NCBI RefSeq assembly: GCF_004362855.1
Contig: NZ_SNXW01000004.1
Coordinates: forward strand, 62,001-126,000
Direction of reading: 5' to 3'
From: Aquabacterium commune
GTDB taxonomy: Bacteria > Pseudomonadota > Gammaproteobacteria > Burkholderiales > Burkholderiaceae_C
Length of the DNA: 64,000 nt
A program made the position numbers and the translations under genes. Under the pieces are notes generated by a model that ran no database searches, was not told where the DNA came from, and saw only the letters and a list, made by a program, of their open reading frames with translations. Positions 46,595 to 56,383 of this stretch are shown piece by piece (the first letter of the stretch is position 1; each line of letters begins with the position of its first letter).

Positions 46595-47068
46595 ATGGGC
46601 CAGAACCTGATTTCACTCGACCTGAACGAGGCCGAACTCGCCGCCATCGACGCGGCCTTGAGCACGCTGGAGGACCAGCTCGGCGGGCTGATCGACCTCG
46701 ACGCGGAGCAGCGCCGCTCCTTGCCCAAGATGGGCGACAAGTCCGAGGCGTTTTGCCGCCAGACCCTCAACCTGCTCGCGCAGAACCCCCAGCTCGTGCC
46801 GCCCGGCCTGGGTCTGGACGAGGCGCGCCGTGACCTGGCCCACCTGGACGTGCTGCGCAGCCGCACCAACCGCCTGCGCCAGCTGGTCGGCCGAGCGGAA
46901 GACTCGGAGATCGCACTGGGCAGCGACGTCATGCGGGCAGCGCTGGAGGGCTACGCCCTGTTGAAGCTCATGGGCAAGGGTTCCGGCCTCGAAACCCTGC
47001 GCCAGGACATCGGCGCCCGCTTCGGCCGCCGCGCCTCCCGAGCGAAAAGCCCCACCGACGCAGCTTGA
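46595..47068 (+). CDS. conserved hypothetical protein
   Basis: This 157-residue soluble, mainly helical protein has no recognised domain. Codon usage and a Shine-Dalgarno-like AGGGAA before ATG 46595 support a real gene. It has regular Leu/Ala/Glu heptads, no signal peptide and no Cys cluster. It sits between clpB and the CRISPR-Cas region; no function is proposed. Confidence 0.7.
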   Translation: MGQNLISLDLNEAELAAIDAALSTLEDQLGGLIDLDAEQRRSLPKMGDKSEAFCRQTLNLLAQNPQLVPPGLGLDEARRDLAHLDVLRSRTNRLRQLVGRAEDSEIALGSDVMRAALEGYALLKLMGKGSGLETLRQDIGARFGRRASRAKSPTDAA

Positions 47069-47340
47069 TGGTGCGTGAGCGCAGTTCCGAGCTCGGCGGC
47101 CCGAGCCAAAAGCTCGGTACACGCACCTTTTTGCTGCGCGGCCCGAGCTTGGAGCTCGGCGCACCGAGCTGCACAGCTGCACGCGCCGAGCTTTTTGCTC
47201 CGTGCGTGCACCTATTAGGTGCGTGAGCCGAGCTCCGAGCTCCGCACGCCGAGCTCAGAGCTCGGTGCATGCAGCGCAGAGGTGCGTGGGTGAGGTTCGG
47301 AGCTCGGCGAGCCGGACAGGGGGCTGCATGCGCCAGGCAA
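47069..47340. repeat. palindrome-rich AGCTCGG repeat region
   Basis: About 270 bp are packed with variants of GAGCTCGG and CCGAGCTC in both orientations (at least ten), with GGTGCGTGAG-like direct repeats near 47070, 47218 and 47281 and inverted copies near 47120 and 47200. No convincing gene is present. Together with 47341-47439 (presumed promoter of the WYL regulator) it forms a 371-bp gap at the left edge of the CRISPR-Cas locus. Confidence 0.75.
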
Positions 47341-47439
47341 CCTGGTTTGCAGCAAATCTGTCTTGTGGCTGTTTTATGCTGTTTGTATCCGACTGTGAGC
47401 AAGCGTCACGGTTGGCATGACAAACATTCAGGGAAAGCC

Positions 47440-48435
47440 GTGTCTCAAACAGAGCGTCTGTACAGGCTCAAGCATTTGCTCGACTCGGGCCGTTGCCTCG
47501 GCAAAGCGCAGTTGATGGAGGCGCTGGGTGGCGTCTCATTTGCCACCCTCAAACGCGACATCGACCACCTGCGTGACCGGATGAACGCCCCGGTGGTGTT
47601 TGACCGTCAGGAGGGCGGCTACCGCCTGGACCCGTCCCAGCAGGCGCTGGGCACCCAGTACGAACTGCCGGGGCTGTGGTTCAGCGCCGAGGAAATCCAT
47701 GCCTTGCTGACCATGCAGCACCTGCTGGCCAACCTGGATGCGGGGGGCCTGCTCGGCCCCCACATCGCGCCGTTGATGAAGCGCTTGGGCAAGGTCATGG
47801 ACGCCGGCAAGCATTCCAGCGTCGAACTGTCCCAACGCATCAAGGTACAGACGGTGGGCGCACGGCCCGTGCACCTGCCGCACTTCCAGGCGGTCGGCTC
47901 GGCGCTGTTGCGGCGCCACCGCCTGCGCATCAGCTACCACGCCCGCACCACGGACCAGGCCAGCGAGCGAGAGGTGTCGCCCCAGCGACTGATCCATTAC
48001 CGCGACAACTGGTACCTCGACGCCTGGTGCCACTTGCGGCAAGGCCTGCGCAGTTTCAGCGTCGATGCCATCGGCCATGTGCAGGTGGAAGCCCGAAGCG
48101 CCATCGACGTGCCAGAGGCTGAGCTGGACGCGGTGCTGGGGGCGGGCTACGGCATCTTTGCGGGGCGGCAAGTGCAGTGGGCCAGCCTGCGCTTTTCGTC
48201 CGAGCGTGCGCGCTGGGTGGCCGCAGAGACATGGCATCCCCAGCAAAAAGGGCGCTTCGACGCCAATGGCAGCTACCTGCTGGACCTGCCCTACGCAGAC
48301 CCGCGCGAGCTGGTGATGGACGTCATGCGGCACGTGCCGGATGTGGACGTGCTCGGGCCGCCAGACCTGCAGGATGCGGTGGCGCAAAGGCTGCGGGCTG
48401 GGTGCGCAAAGATTGTGGGCGGGCTCACGCCATGA
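47440..48435 (+). CDS. WYL-domain transcriptional regulator
   Basis: The 331-residue DeoR/YafY-like regulator has an N-terminal helix-turn-helix (about 1-65, RLYRLKHLLDSGRCLGKAQL) and a WYL ligand-binding domain (about 150-240) containing the literal motif RDNWYLDAWC. I chose the GTG at 47440, preceded by AGGGAAAG; the longer open frame runs into the repeat region. It lies 43 bp upstream of cas3 on the same strand, so it is probably a local CRISPR-Cas regulator. WYL proteins often sit beside CRISPR and phage-defence genes. Confidence 0.88.
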   Translation: MSQTERLYRLKHLLDSGRCLGKAQLMEALGGVSFATLKRDIDHLRDRMNAPVVFDRQEGGYRLDPSQQALGTQYELPGLWFSAEEIHALLTMQHLLANLDAGGLLGPHIAPLMKRLGKVMDAGKHSSVELSQRIKVQTVGARPVHLPHFQAVGSALLRRHRLRISYHARTTDQASEREVSPQRLIHYRDNWYLDAWCHLRQGLRSFSVDAIGHVQVEARSAIDVPEAELDAVLGAGYGIFAGRQVQWASLRFSSERARWVAAETWHPQQKGRFDANGSYLLDLPYADPRELVMDVMRHVPDVDVLGPPDLQDAVAQRLRAGCAKIVGGLTP

Positions 48436-48478
48436 GCTTGCGGTTTGCCAACATGTACGCCTGAAGCAAATCAAGGGG

Positions 48479-50860
48479 ATGAAGGTGGGCAGCGACAACT
48501 GGGCGCACATCCGGGTGGATGCAGTGACGGGGGAGGTGGTGCCGCATTTGCTGGTGGATCACCTGGGCAAAGTGGCTGGCTTGGCGGCGCGCTTTGCCTC
48601 CGGTTTTGGTGAGGACTGGGCCCGGCTGGCCGGACTGCTCCATGACTTGGGCAAACACCGCTCCGGCTTTCAGCGCTACATCCGTCAAGCCAATGGCCTG
48701 GATGCGCACATCGAAGGTCGGGTGAAAGACAGCGACAAGACGCACTCTGCGGCAGGGGCGTTGTGGGCGGAGAAGTTGCTCGCTGATGAGTTTGGCCCTC
48801 GGGGCCAGATGATGGCGAGGGTGCTTCAGTATGTGATCGCAGGGCACCACGCGGGGTTGGACAACTGGGACGATGGCTTGGCGGCCCGTCTGGCATCTGA
48901 CGATGCCCAGCGTGAATTGGCCGACGCGCTTGCGGCCGATCCGCCGCTGAGCGTGTTGCGGCCCGACTTGGCTGGTTTGTCATTGAAGGACTTGCCGCGC
49001 GGCCAGGAAAAAGGCGACACCCCTGGCCGGTTCGCTCTCTGGTTGCGCATGCTGTTCTCCGCATTGGTGGACGCAGACTTCCTGGACACCGAGGCTTTCA
49101 TGGACGCGGGCAAGGGCGTAGCGCGCCGTGGTGCGCCCAGCATCCAGGCGTTGCAATCGGCGCTCAACAACCACCTGACATCGTTGGCCAGCTCGGCCGC
49201 CGACACGCCTGTCAACCGCGTGCGCCAAAGCATCCTTGCCCAATGCCGCAACAAGGCGTTGAGGGATGCCGGTGTGTTCACGCTCACCGTACCAACCGGC
49301 GGTGGCAAGACGCTCTCCAGTCTGGCCTTTGCCCTGGATCACGCGGCTTTGCGCGGCAAGAGCCGCGTGGTGTACGCCATTCCGTACACCAGCATCATCG
49401 AGCAGACGGCCGACATCTTCCGCAAGGTGTTCACTGATCTGGGCGAGGACGCCGTGATCGAGCACCACAGCAATGCCGAGGCGGAGCCAGAGCGGGAAAC
49501 CAGTCGATCGCGCTTGGCCTGCGAGAACTGGGATGCGCCCCTGGTGGTGACCACCAATGTGCAGCTGTTCGAGAGCCTCTTCGCCCGCCGCACTTCGCGC
49601 TGCCGCAAGCTGCACAACCTGGCCCACAGCGTGATCGTGCTGGACGAAGCCCAGTTGTTGCCTGTGGAGTTTCTGCAGCCCATCGTCGATGTGCTGCGCA
49701 TGCTGGTGCGTGACTTTGGCGTGACCTTGGTCCTGTGCACGGCCACGCAACCTGTGCTCACGGCCAGCGTCAGCCAGGACCCGCGCCGTGGACTCAAGCG
49801 GGGCTTCGAGGCCTCAGCGGTCACGGAAATCATCGACGATGTGCCAGGCCTCTATGCGGCGCTGGAGCGCGTGCGCGTGCACGTGCCGACTGACCTGAAC
49901 GAAGCTCGTGCTTGGCCAGAGTTGGCCGACGAGATCGCCGGCCACGAAGCGGTGCTGACCATCGTTAGCCGGCGTGCCGATGCCCAGTTGCTGTTCAATC
50001 TGGTTCGCCAGAACGACCCGGATGGGTGCTGGCACCTGTCAGCCTTGATGTGCGCCCAGCACCGCAGCGATGTGATCGCCGAAATCAAAGCGGCCTTGGT
50101 ACAGCGGCGCGCGGCATTGAGCGCTGGGCAGGATGCCTCGCCCGTGAGGGTGGTCAGCACGCAGCTGGTGGAGGCGGGTGTGGACCTGGACTTCCCGGTG
50201 GTGTATCGCGCATTGGCAGGCCTTGACTCCATCGCGCAGGCTGCAGGCCGGTGCAACCGCGAGGGCAAGCTGCCCGGCCTGGGCGAAGTGCATGTGTTTG
50301 TGCCGCCCACCAAGGCGCCGCCAGGATTGCTTCGCCAGGCCCGTGAAACTTGTAAGACCTTGTGGAGCGAGGGCACTGACAACCCCTTTGCCTTGCCCTT
50401 GTTCGAGCGTTACTTCCAGAAGCTCTATCACGATGCCGATCTGGACGCCAAGGGCATCTGCGAGGCCGTGCAGTTGGAGGCTGATCAGCGTGAGCGGGCC
50501 TTGGCCGTGCGGTTCAAAGACGCATCCAACAACTTCCGTCTGATTGACGACGCCGATGGCGCGACTGTGCTGGTTCGCTACCGCAGCCCAGGCGCCAAGG
50601 AAGACATCAACGCCTTGATCGGCATGTTGGAACGCGACGGCCCGAGCCGGTGGCTGATGCGCAAGTTGCAGCGCTACGGCGTCACGGTTTACCGCTACCA
50701 GCTGGACAAGCTGGTCAAGGCGGGCGACATCCGGGAGGTGCCGATGTGCCCGGGCTTGTATGTGCAGATTGAGGACTGGGATGCGTTTTACCACCCCCAG
50801 CTTGGCGCGAATGTGGATGGGGCGCCGGGGGATCCGGCCTCGTATGTCGTGTCTGAGTGA
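48479..50860 (+). CDS. cas3: CRISPR-associated nuclease-helicase Cas3 (type I-C)
   Basis: Cas3 is recruited by Cascade and degrades target DNA. The 793-residue protein fuses an N-terminal HD nuclease (LLHDLGKHRSGFQ near residue 52; later HSAAGALWAEKL and AGHHAG) to a superfamily 2 helicase (Walker A TVPTGGGKT near 270; DEAQ near 389; motif VI region LAGLDSIAQAAGRCNREG near 580). Start at ATG 48479 is the least certain part, since the purine-rich tract abuts it. It is the first cas gene. Confidence 0.96.
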   Translation: MKVGSDNWAHIRVDAVTGEVVPHLLVDHLGKVAGLAARFASGFGEDWARLAGLLHDLGKHRSGFQRYIRQANGLDAHIEGRVKDSDKTHSAAGALWAEKLLADEFGPRGQMMARVLQYVIAGHHAGLDNWDDGLAARLASDDAQRELADALAADPPLSVLRPDLAGLSLKDLPRGQEKGDTPGRFALWLRMLFSALVDADFLDTEAFMDAGKGVARRGAPSIQALQSALNNHLTSLASSAADTPVNRVRQSILAQCRNKALRDAGVFTLTVPTGGGKTLSSLAFALDHAALRGKSRVVYAIPYTSIIEQTADIFRKVFTDLGEDAVIEHHSNAEAEPERETSRSRLACENWDAPLVVTTNVQLFESLFARRTSRCRKLHNLAHSVIVLDEAQLLPVEFLQPIVDVLRMLVRDFGVTLVLCTATQPVLTASVSQDPRRGLKRGFEASAVTEIIDDVPGLYAALERVRVHVPTDLNEARAWPELADEIAGHEAVLTIVSRRADAQLLFNLVRQNDPDGCWHLSALMCAQHRSDVIAEIKAALVQRRAALSAGQDASPVRVVSTQLVEAGVDLDFPVVYRALAGLDSIAQAAGRCNREGKLPGLGEVHVFVPPTKAPPGLLRQARETCKTLWSEGTDNPFALPLFERYFQKLYHDADLDAKGICEAVQLEADQRERALAVRFKDASNNFRLIDDADGATVLVRYRSPGAKEDINALIGMLERDGPSRWLMRKLQRYGVTVYRYQLDKLVKAGDIREVPMCPGLYVQIEDWDAFYHPQLGANVDGAPGDPASYVVSE

Positions 50861-50915
50861 GCATGGAGCGATGAATTGACCAACACACCGAAATCAACAG
50901 TCAGGAAGGACCAAC

Positions 50916-51602
50916 ATGCGACGCTTTTGCCTTGAGGTCACCGGCGACTACGCCTGCTTCACCCGCCCAGAGATGAAGGTGGAGCGGGTGTCCTACGACC
51001 TCATCACCCCGTCGGCCGCGCGCGCGGTGTTTGACGCCATCTTGTGGAAGCCTGCCATCCGGTGGCGCATCCGCAAGATCGAAGTCTTGAAGCCCGTGCG
51101 CTGGATCAGCGTCAGGCGCAACGAGGTGTCGTCGGTGGTGTCCAACCGCAATGCCCTTGCCGCCATGAACGAAGGCCATGGGCAGCTGGCGCTCTACATC
51201 GAAGAAGACCGACAGCAGCGCGCCGGCCTGTTCTTGCGCGACGTGGCCTATCGGCTGTATGCCGAGATGGAGTTCCTGACCGACGAATCGCGCGGTAACC
51301 CGGCCAAGTACACGGCCATGTTCACCCGCCGTGCTGCCGCAGGGCAGTGTGTGAACCAACCCTATTTGGGTTGCCGCGAGTTCGCGGCCAGCTTCCGGCC
51401 TGTTCCGGTGCTTGAAACAGGTCGCGGTGCCTATGGCGTGGCAGACACCGAGCCCGCTGCCTTGCAAGAAATGAGCGCCGACCTGGGTTGGATGCTCTAC
51501 GACCTGGACTACGCCGACCGCGCCGACCCGAAGCCCCAGTTTTTCCGGGCCCGCGTTGAGCGTGGCGTCATGGACCTGGCTGGCGTGGAGGTGCGGGGAT
51601 GA
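50916..51602 (+). CDS. cas5c: type I-C Cascade subunit and crRNA endonuclease Cas5c
   Basis: The 228-residue Cas5d/Cas5c protein begins MRRFCLEVTGDYACFTRPE. In type I-C it replaces Cas6, cutting the precursor RNA at the base of each repeat hairpin and staying on the 5' handle. ATG 50916 has AAGGA upstream. Its stop overlaps the cas8c start by 4 bp. Confidence 0.96.
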   Translation: MRRFCLEVTGDYACFTRPEMKVERVSYDLITPSAARAVFDAILWKPAIRWRIRKIEVLKPVRWISVRRNEVSSVVSNRNALAAMNEGHGQLALYIEEDRQQRAGLFLRDVAYRLYAEMEFLTDESRGNPAKYTAMFTRRAAAGQCVNQPYLGCREFAASFRPVPVLETGRGAYGVADTEPAALQEMSADLGWMLYDLDYADRADPKPQFFRARVERGVMDLAGVEVRG

Positions 51603-53371
51603 TTCTTCAAGCACTTGTGGACTACTACGACCGGTCAGATGAAATGGCTCCTGACGGTTGGGAGTGGAAACGTATTCCATACATCGTTGAGATCAAAAGA
51701 GACGGCAGCTTTGTCCAGTTGTCATCGCAGCGCACGGGCAAGAAGTCATCCGACGTGACGGCGTCTTTGGTGCCAAAGGCTGAAATCCGATCCGGGACTC
51801 GCGCTCATGAACATCCAAACGCTTTGTGGGATCACTTTGGATTTGTGCTTGGTCATGCGAAGACCGACGAGCACAAGGACATTGAAACGGCAAGAAAGCA
51901 GTTCGAGGCATTCACGACCAGAGTGAAGAGCATGACATTGCAGCACCCAGCATCAGTTGGCCTGGCCGCGATCAATCAGTTTTACGAGCGCGGTGAATAC
52001 AGCCGAGTTTTGCAGGATCCAAACTGGCCAGATTGCATAAAGATCGCAGGTTGCAACCTGACGTTTCGACTGGCAGGCGAGATTGATCTGGTCCTGCAGG
52101 ACCCAACACTGACGTCACTTGCTTCGTCTTCGGGTGTTGTTGCTGGCGATGCTCATGTCGGCGTGTGTTTGGTATCTGGCGATAGCCAACCAATTCAGCA
52201 GCTGCATTTTCCGATTGGTGGGGTTTGCGAAAAGCCTGCACCGCTGTCGGCTATCAATGACCAATCGAATCCAGCCTTCTCGTCGTTTGGCAAGCATCAG
52301 GGACAAAATTTCCCTGTGGGGCAGTCGGCTGTGTTTCGCTATTCAACGGCTTTGAACCATCTGTTGCGACCTAACTCAAGGCAGCGTATCCGTGTTGGAG
52401 ACGAGACAGCGGTGTTCTGGGCGCAGAGGCAGGAAGACGCCGACGTGGAGCCGTGGTTCACCGACTTGTTCGGTGAAGCCGACGATCCAGATGCACGCAC
52501 TGAGAAGGTGCGGGCCTTGTTCGAGTCTATCAAGGCCGGGCGCTTCGACGGCGCCCGCGGAGAGAACAAGTTTTTCGTGCTGGGCCTGGCGCCCAATGCG
52601 GCCCGTATCGCGATCCGGTTTTGGCATGTGTCCACTTTGGCTGACATCGCGCAACAAACCAGCCAATGGTTTGACGATCTGAGAATTGACCGCAGCCCAA
52701 AAGACAGAGAGTTCCCGTCGTTGAAGGCGCTTCTTGGCTCGGTGTGCCTTGCGACGAAGGAGCGCCCCAACGGCGATATAGATAAGTTGCCACCAGCCCT
52801 TGTTGGTGACGTGATGAGGGCTGCCCTGACTGGCAGTGCTCTCCCCACGGCATTTTTTTTCGCCGCAGTCCAGCGTTGCCGCGCCGAGCAGCGCGTCACC
52901 TACCTGCGTGCGGCTGTGCTGAAAGCCTGCATCAACCGTTCCATTCGCCATGCCAACCGCACATCGACAAACCCAGAGAAGGAGATCACCGAAGTGCTAG
53001 ACACCAGCAACCCGTCCGTTGGCTATAGGCTGGGCCGCCTGTTTGCCGCGCTTGAGCGGACACAAGAAGAGGCCAGTCCTGGGCTCAACGCAACCATCCG
53101 CGACCGCTACTACGGTGCAGCGTCCAGCACACCGGTGGCGGTGTTCACCACGCTGCTGCGGCTGAAGAACCACCACCTCGCCAAGATCGGCAACAAGGGG
53201 CGGGCGGTGAATCTGGAGAAGCTGATGGGCGAGATCGTGGATGGCATCGGCGACTTCCCTCCCCACATGCCGCTGCAAGAACAAGGGCGCTTCGCCCTGG
53301 GCTACTACCACCAGCGCCAAGCCTTTTTCACCAAGAACGATCCCGACCAAACCAACCAAGGAGGCAACTGA
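51599..53371 (+). CDS. cas8c: type I-C Cascade large subunit Cas8c/Csd1
   Basis: The 590-residue large subunit recognises the PAM and positions target DNA. The N-terminus [12 protein letters not shown] and the motifs [19 protein letters not shown] and [11 protein letters not shown] identify the Csd1 family. The first half (about 51,640-52,400) is visibly lower in GC than its neighbours. The C-terminal part probably also yields Cas11c from an internal start. The stop is 2 bp before cas7c. Confidence 0.96.
   Translation: MILQALVDYYDRSDEMAPDGWEWKRIPYIVEIKRDGSFVQLSSQRTGKKSSDVTASLVPKAEIRSGTRAHEHPNALWDHFGFVLGHAKTDEHKDIETARKQFEAFTTRVKSMTLQHPASVGLAAINQFYERGEYSRVLQDPNWPDCIKIAGCNLTFRLAGEIDLVLQDPTLTSLASSSGVVAGDAHVGVCLVSGDSQPIQQLHFPIGGVCEKPAPLSAINDQSNPAFSSFGKHQGQNFPVGQSAVFRYSTALNHLLRPNSRQRIRVGDETAVFWAQRQEDADVEPWFTDLFGEADDPDARTEKVRALFESIKAGRFDGARGENKFFVLGLAPNAARIAIRFWHVSTLADIAQQTSQWFDDLRIDRSPKDREFPSLKALLGSVCLATKERPNGDIDKLPPALVGDVMRAALTGSALPTAFFFAAVQRCRAEQRVTYLRAAVLKACINRSIRHANRTSTNPEKEITEVLDTSNPSVGYRLGRLFAALERTQEEASPGLNATIRDRYYGAASSTPVAVFTTLLRLKNHHLAKIGNKGRAVNLEKLMGEIVDGIGDFPPHMPLQEQGRFALGYYHQRQAFFTKNDPDQTNQGGN
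52994..53371 (+). CDS. cas11c: predicted internal Cas11c small subunit (within cas8c)
   Basis: In type I-C systems the small subunit is translated from inside cas8c. An in-frame GTG at 52994 is preceded by a strong Shine-Dalgarno AAGGAG (52979-52984) with a 9-nt gap. The product is 125 residues beginning (M)[20 protein letters not shown], the expected size and N-terminus for Cas11c. The same frame is read as the end of Cas8c. Confidence 0.72.
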   Translation: MLDTSNPSVGYRLGRLFAALERTQEEASPGLNATIRDRYYGAASSTPVAVFTTLLRLKNHHLAKIGNKGRAVNLEKLMGEIVDGIGDFPPHMPLQEQGRFALGYYHQRQAFFTKNDPDQTNQGGN

Positions 53372-53373
53372 CC

Positions 53374-54330
53374 ATGAGCCTGACCAACCGCTACGACTTC
53401 GTGCTGCTGTTTGACGTGAAAGACGGCAACCCCAATGGCGACCCTGACGCCGGCAACCTGCCACGCTTGGATGCCGAGACCGGCCACGGCCTGATGACCG
53501 ATGTGTCGCTCAAACGCAAGGTGCGCAACTTTGTGGCGCTGATCCGCGCCGTCGACCAGGCAGAGGGTGCGCCTGAGCCTGGCACCAAGCGTTCCGAGAT
53601 CTATGTGCGTGAAAAAGCCATCTTGAACCTTCAACATCAGCGTGCGTATTCAGCCTTGAAGCTGGATGCCCCTTTGGATGAGGGTGCGGCGGCAGAGGCC
53701 GAAGACACGGACGCCAAGAAAAAGCCAGGCAAGCAAAAGCGCAAAGGCAGTGCCGATGATGTAGAGAAAGCACGTGCATGGATGTGCCAAAACTTCTACG
53801 ACGTCCGTACCTTTGGTGCTGTGATGGGTTTGGGGGTGAACTGCGGCCAGGTGCGTGGTCCCGTCCAGTTGACCTTCGCACGCTCGATTGACCCCATCGT
53901 TACCATGGAGCACTCGATCACCCGCATGGCCGTGGCCACAGAGGCCGAGGCGGAGAAGCAGCAGGGCGACAACCGCACCATGGGCCGCAAACACACGGTG
54001 CCTTACGGCCTGTATGCCGCGCATGGTTTTGTGTCGGCCTTTTTGGGTAAGCAGACCGGTTTTGGTGAAGACGATCTGGAACTGCTCTGGCAAGCGCTGG
54101 AGAACATGTTCGAGCACGACCGCTCTGCTGCGCGGGGTGAGATGTCGACCCGTGGGCTGTATGTGTTCAAGCACGACAGCGAGTTGGGCAATGCCCACGC
54201 GCATGAGCTGTTCAAGCGCATCGCCGCCCAGAAGCGGGTTGACGTGCCCCGCAGCTTCGAGGACTACGAGGTGGCCGTCAATGAAGAGGGCATGCCTGCC
54301 GGCGTGAAGCTCCTTCGCAAGGTCGGTTGA
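53374..54330 (+). CDS. cas7c: type I-C Cascade backbone Cas7c/Csd2
   Basis: The 318-residue backbone subunit coats the spacer part of the crRNA in several copies. The N-terminus ([23 protein letters not shown]) is diagnostic of Csd2 and shown here in part; [28 protein letters not shown] also fits. A Lys/Asp-rich insert at about 104-125 looks like a flexible loop. GGAG precedes ATG 53374. Confidence 0.96.
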   Translation: MSLTNRYDFVLLFDVKDGNPNGDPDAGNLPRLDAETGHGLMTDVSLKRKVRNFVALIRAVDQAEGAPEPGTKRSEIYVREKAILNLQHQRAYSALKLDAPLDEGAAAEAEDTDAKKKPGKQKRKGSADDVEKARAWMCQNFYDVRTFGAVMGLGVNCGQVRGPVQLTFARSIDPIVTMEHSITRMAVATEAEAEKQQGDNRTMGRKHTVPYGLYAAHGFVSAFLGKQTGFGEDDLELLWQALENMFEHDRSAARGEMSTRGLYVFKHDSELGNAHAHELFKRIAAQKRVDVPRSFEDYEVAVNEEGMPAGVKLLRKVG

Positions 54331-54346
54331 AGGCGCGGGAGGGAGC

Positions 54347-54994
54347 ATGGGATCTGAACTCATCGACCCCATCCCCCTCTCCGCCCTTCAGCACTGGTGC
54401 TACTGCCCGCGGCAATGCGGCCTCATCCACCTGGAGCAGGCCTTTGACGACAACGTGCACACCCTGCGCGGCAATGCGCTGCATGCTCGGGTTGACCAGC
54501 CTGGCGTGGAAACCGCCAAGGGGGTGCGGGTGGAGCGTGCCTTGCCGGTGTGGCACGAGGCGCTGGGCCTCATCGGCAAGGCGGACGTGGTGGAGTATTC
54601 ATCGGGTGGCGTGCCTTACCCGGTGGAATACAAGCAGGGCAGCCGTCACAAAGCGGCGGCCATTGCAGCTTGCGATGATGTGCAACTGGCTGCCCAGGCG
54701 CTCTGCCTCGAAGCCACGAGCGGGCGTGCAGTGCCGGAGGGGGCGCTCTACTACGCCAGTTCAAAGCGGCGCCGCGTGGTGTCGATCACGCCCGAGTTGC
54801 GTCAGCAAGTGGTCACGGTGGCTGGCGAGGTGAGGCGCATGCTGGCCAGCGGCTTGTTGCCACCCGTCCTAGAGGGCGCGGAAGCATTGTTGCACTGCAA
54901 GGGTTGCTCGCTGCATGAGCGCTGTCAGCCCGAGGCCACGTCGGCCCTCTTGGTGCGACTGCGAGCAGATCTGTTTACCCCCGATCAATCCTGA
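54347..54994 (+). CDS. cas4: CRISPR-associated exonuclease Cas4
   Basis: The 215-residue RecB-like nuclease trims prespacers and checks the PAM during acquisition. N-terminal Cys18, Cys20 and Cys24 (WCYCPRQC) and C-terminal CKGCSLHERC hold the Fe-S cluster; the nuclease motifs are GKADVVEY and PVEYKQG. It lies 16 bp after cas7c and 27 bp before cas1. Confidence 0.95.
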   Translation: MGSELIDPIPLSALQHWCYCPRQCGLIHLEQAFDDNVHTLRGNALHARVDQPGVETAKGVRVERALPVWHEALGLIGKADVVEYSSGGVPYPVEYKQGSRHKAAAIAACDDVQLAAQALCLEATSGRAVPEGALYYASSKRRRVVSITPELRQQVVTVAGEVRRMLASGLLPPVLEGAEALLHCKGCSLHERCQPEATSALLVRLRADLFTPDQS

Positions 54995-55021
54995 GGGCGC
55001 TGTGCCGCCACGCTACCCACC

Positions 55022-56083
55022 ATGCAACTGCTCAACACGCTCTACATCACCACGCCAGAGAGCTATCTGCGCCTGGACAACGACACGTTGCGTGTGGAAG
55101 TGGATCGTGAGACTCGCTTGAGGGTGCCACTTCACCATCTCCAGGCTGTGGTGTGTTTCGGGCATGTTGGCTTGTCCGCGCCACTCATGCACCGCCTGGC
55201 CGATGAAGGCATCGCCTTGGTCCTGCTGGATGACAACGGACGGTTCAAGGCGCGGTTGGAGGGCGCCACCGCGGGCAATGTTTTGCTGCGCCAAGCTCAT
55301 CACGCTTGTGTGAAGGATGCCATCTTCACATTGGCCACAGCGCGCGCGTGTGTTGCGGGAAAGGTCAAAAACGCACGGCAGGTTTTGATGCGCGGTGCTC
55401 GCGAAGCCAAGCTGGACGAGGAAGCAGCCATGCTCACGCGAGGTGCAGATGACTTGGCTGCCACCCTGCGCGCACTGCCTGGTGCCACGGACCTGGATGT
55501 GTTGCGCGGTCTGGAGGGCGAGGCGGCACGGCAGTACTTCGGGGCACTGAATTTCGTTGTGAAGCCTGAGCAGCGCAAGTGGTTTCAGATGGATGGGCGC
55601 AGCCGGCGCCCGCCGCGAGACCGGATGAACGCCTTGTTGTCGTTTTTGTATGCAATGTGGATGAATGATTGCCGCAGTGCCATTGAGGCAGCTGGACTTG
55701 ATCCACAGCTGGGTTTCTTGCATGCGGTGAGGCCGGGAAGGGCCGCGTTGGCGTTGGATCTGGTGGAAGAATTTCGACCTCTTGCCGACAGGCTGGCACT
55801 CACGCTGGTGAACCGTGGGCAGCTCGACGAGGACGACTTTGTGGTTCGCGAGGGTGGGGCGGTTTCGCTGGATGGCGACGCGCGCAAGGCCGTTGTCGTT
55901 GCGTTCCAGGAGCGCAAGCGCGAGGAGATCAACCACCCAGTGCTTGCGCAAGCCGTGCCATTGGGCATGGTGCCTCTGGTGCAAGCGCGTTTGATGGCCA
56001 GGGCGGTTCGGGAGAGCCCGTTGGCAAGTCAAGCGGGCTCATGTCGTGATGTGCCTGGGTATGTGCCATTTCTGGTGAAGTAG
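55022..56083 (+). CDS. cas1: CRISPR integrase Cas1 (type I-C)
   Basis: Cas1 with Cas2 inserts new spacers at the leader end. The 353-residue product starts MQLLNTLYITTPESYLRLDN, typical of I-C. The metal ligands are predicted as the Glu in LEGEAARQYF (about 167-169), the His in GFLHAVRPGR (about 235) and acidic residues in DLVEEF. Confidence 0.96.
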   Translation: MQLLNTLYITTPESYLRLDNDTLRVEVDRETRLRVPLHHLQAVVCFGHVGLSAPLMHRLADEGIALVLLDDNGRFKARLEGATAGNVLLRQAHHACVKDAIFTLATARACVAGKVKNARQVLMRGAREAKLDEEAAMLTRGADDLAATLRALPGATDLDVLRGLEGEAARQYFGALNFVVKPEQRKWFQMDGRSRRPPRDRMNALLSFLYAMWMNDCRSAIEAAGLDPQLGFLHAVRPGRAALALDLVEEFRPLADRLALTLVNRGQLDEDDFVVREGGAVSLDGDARKAVVVAFQERKREEINHPVLAQAVPLGMVPLVQARLMARAVRESPLASQAGSCRDVPGYVPFLVK

Positions 56084-56092
56084 CTTCGGGCC

Positions 56093-56383
56093 ATGCTGGT
56101 ATTGGTTTGTTATGACGTGAGCACAGAGACCAAGTCGGGGCGCCGTCGTTTGCGTCGTGTCGCCAAGGTTTGCGAATCGACCGGGCAGCGTGTTCAGAAG
56201 TCGGTGTTCGAGTGCCAGGTGACGCTGGCAGAGTTCGAGTCTTTGGAGCGAAGGCTGTTGGCTGAGGTCAACTTGGCGGAAGACTGCTTGCGCCTTTACC
56301 GCATTCCTGAGACGCGAGGAGCCGAGGTTCGAGAGCACGGTGTCTTCAAGGCTGTGGACTTCGACGGACCATTGGTTCTCTGA
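56093..56383 (+). CDS. cas2: CRISPR-associated Cas2
   Basis: The 96-residue ferredoxin-like protein starts [13 protein letters not shown] with the conserved Asp8 and ends GPLVL. It forms the dimer bridging two Cas1 dimers in the spacer-acquisition complex. Last cas gene, next to the leader. Confidence 0.96.
   Translation: MLVLVCYDVSTETKSGRRRLRRVAKVCESTGQRVQKSVFECQVTLAEFESLERRLLAEVNLAEDCLRLYRIPETRGAEVREHGVFKAVDFDGPLVL

Noticed and set aside
48432..48464. Ten-codon frame between the WYL gene and cas3
   Set aside because: Too short to call a gene; it may only assist translational coupling.
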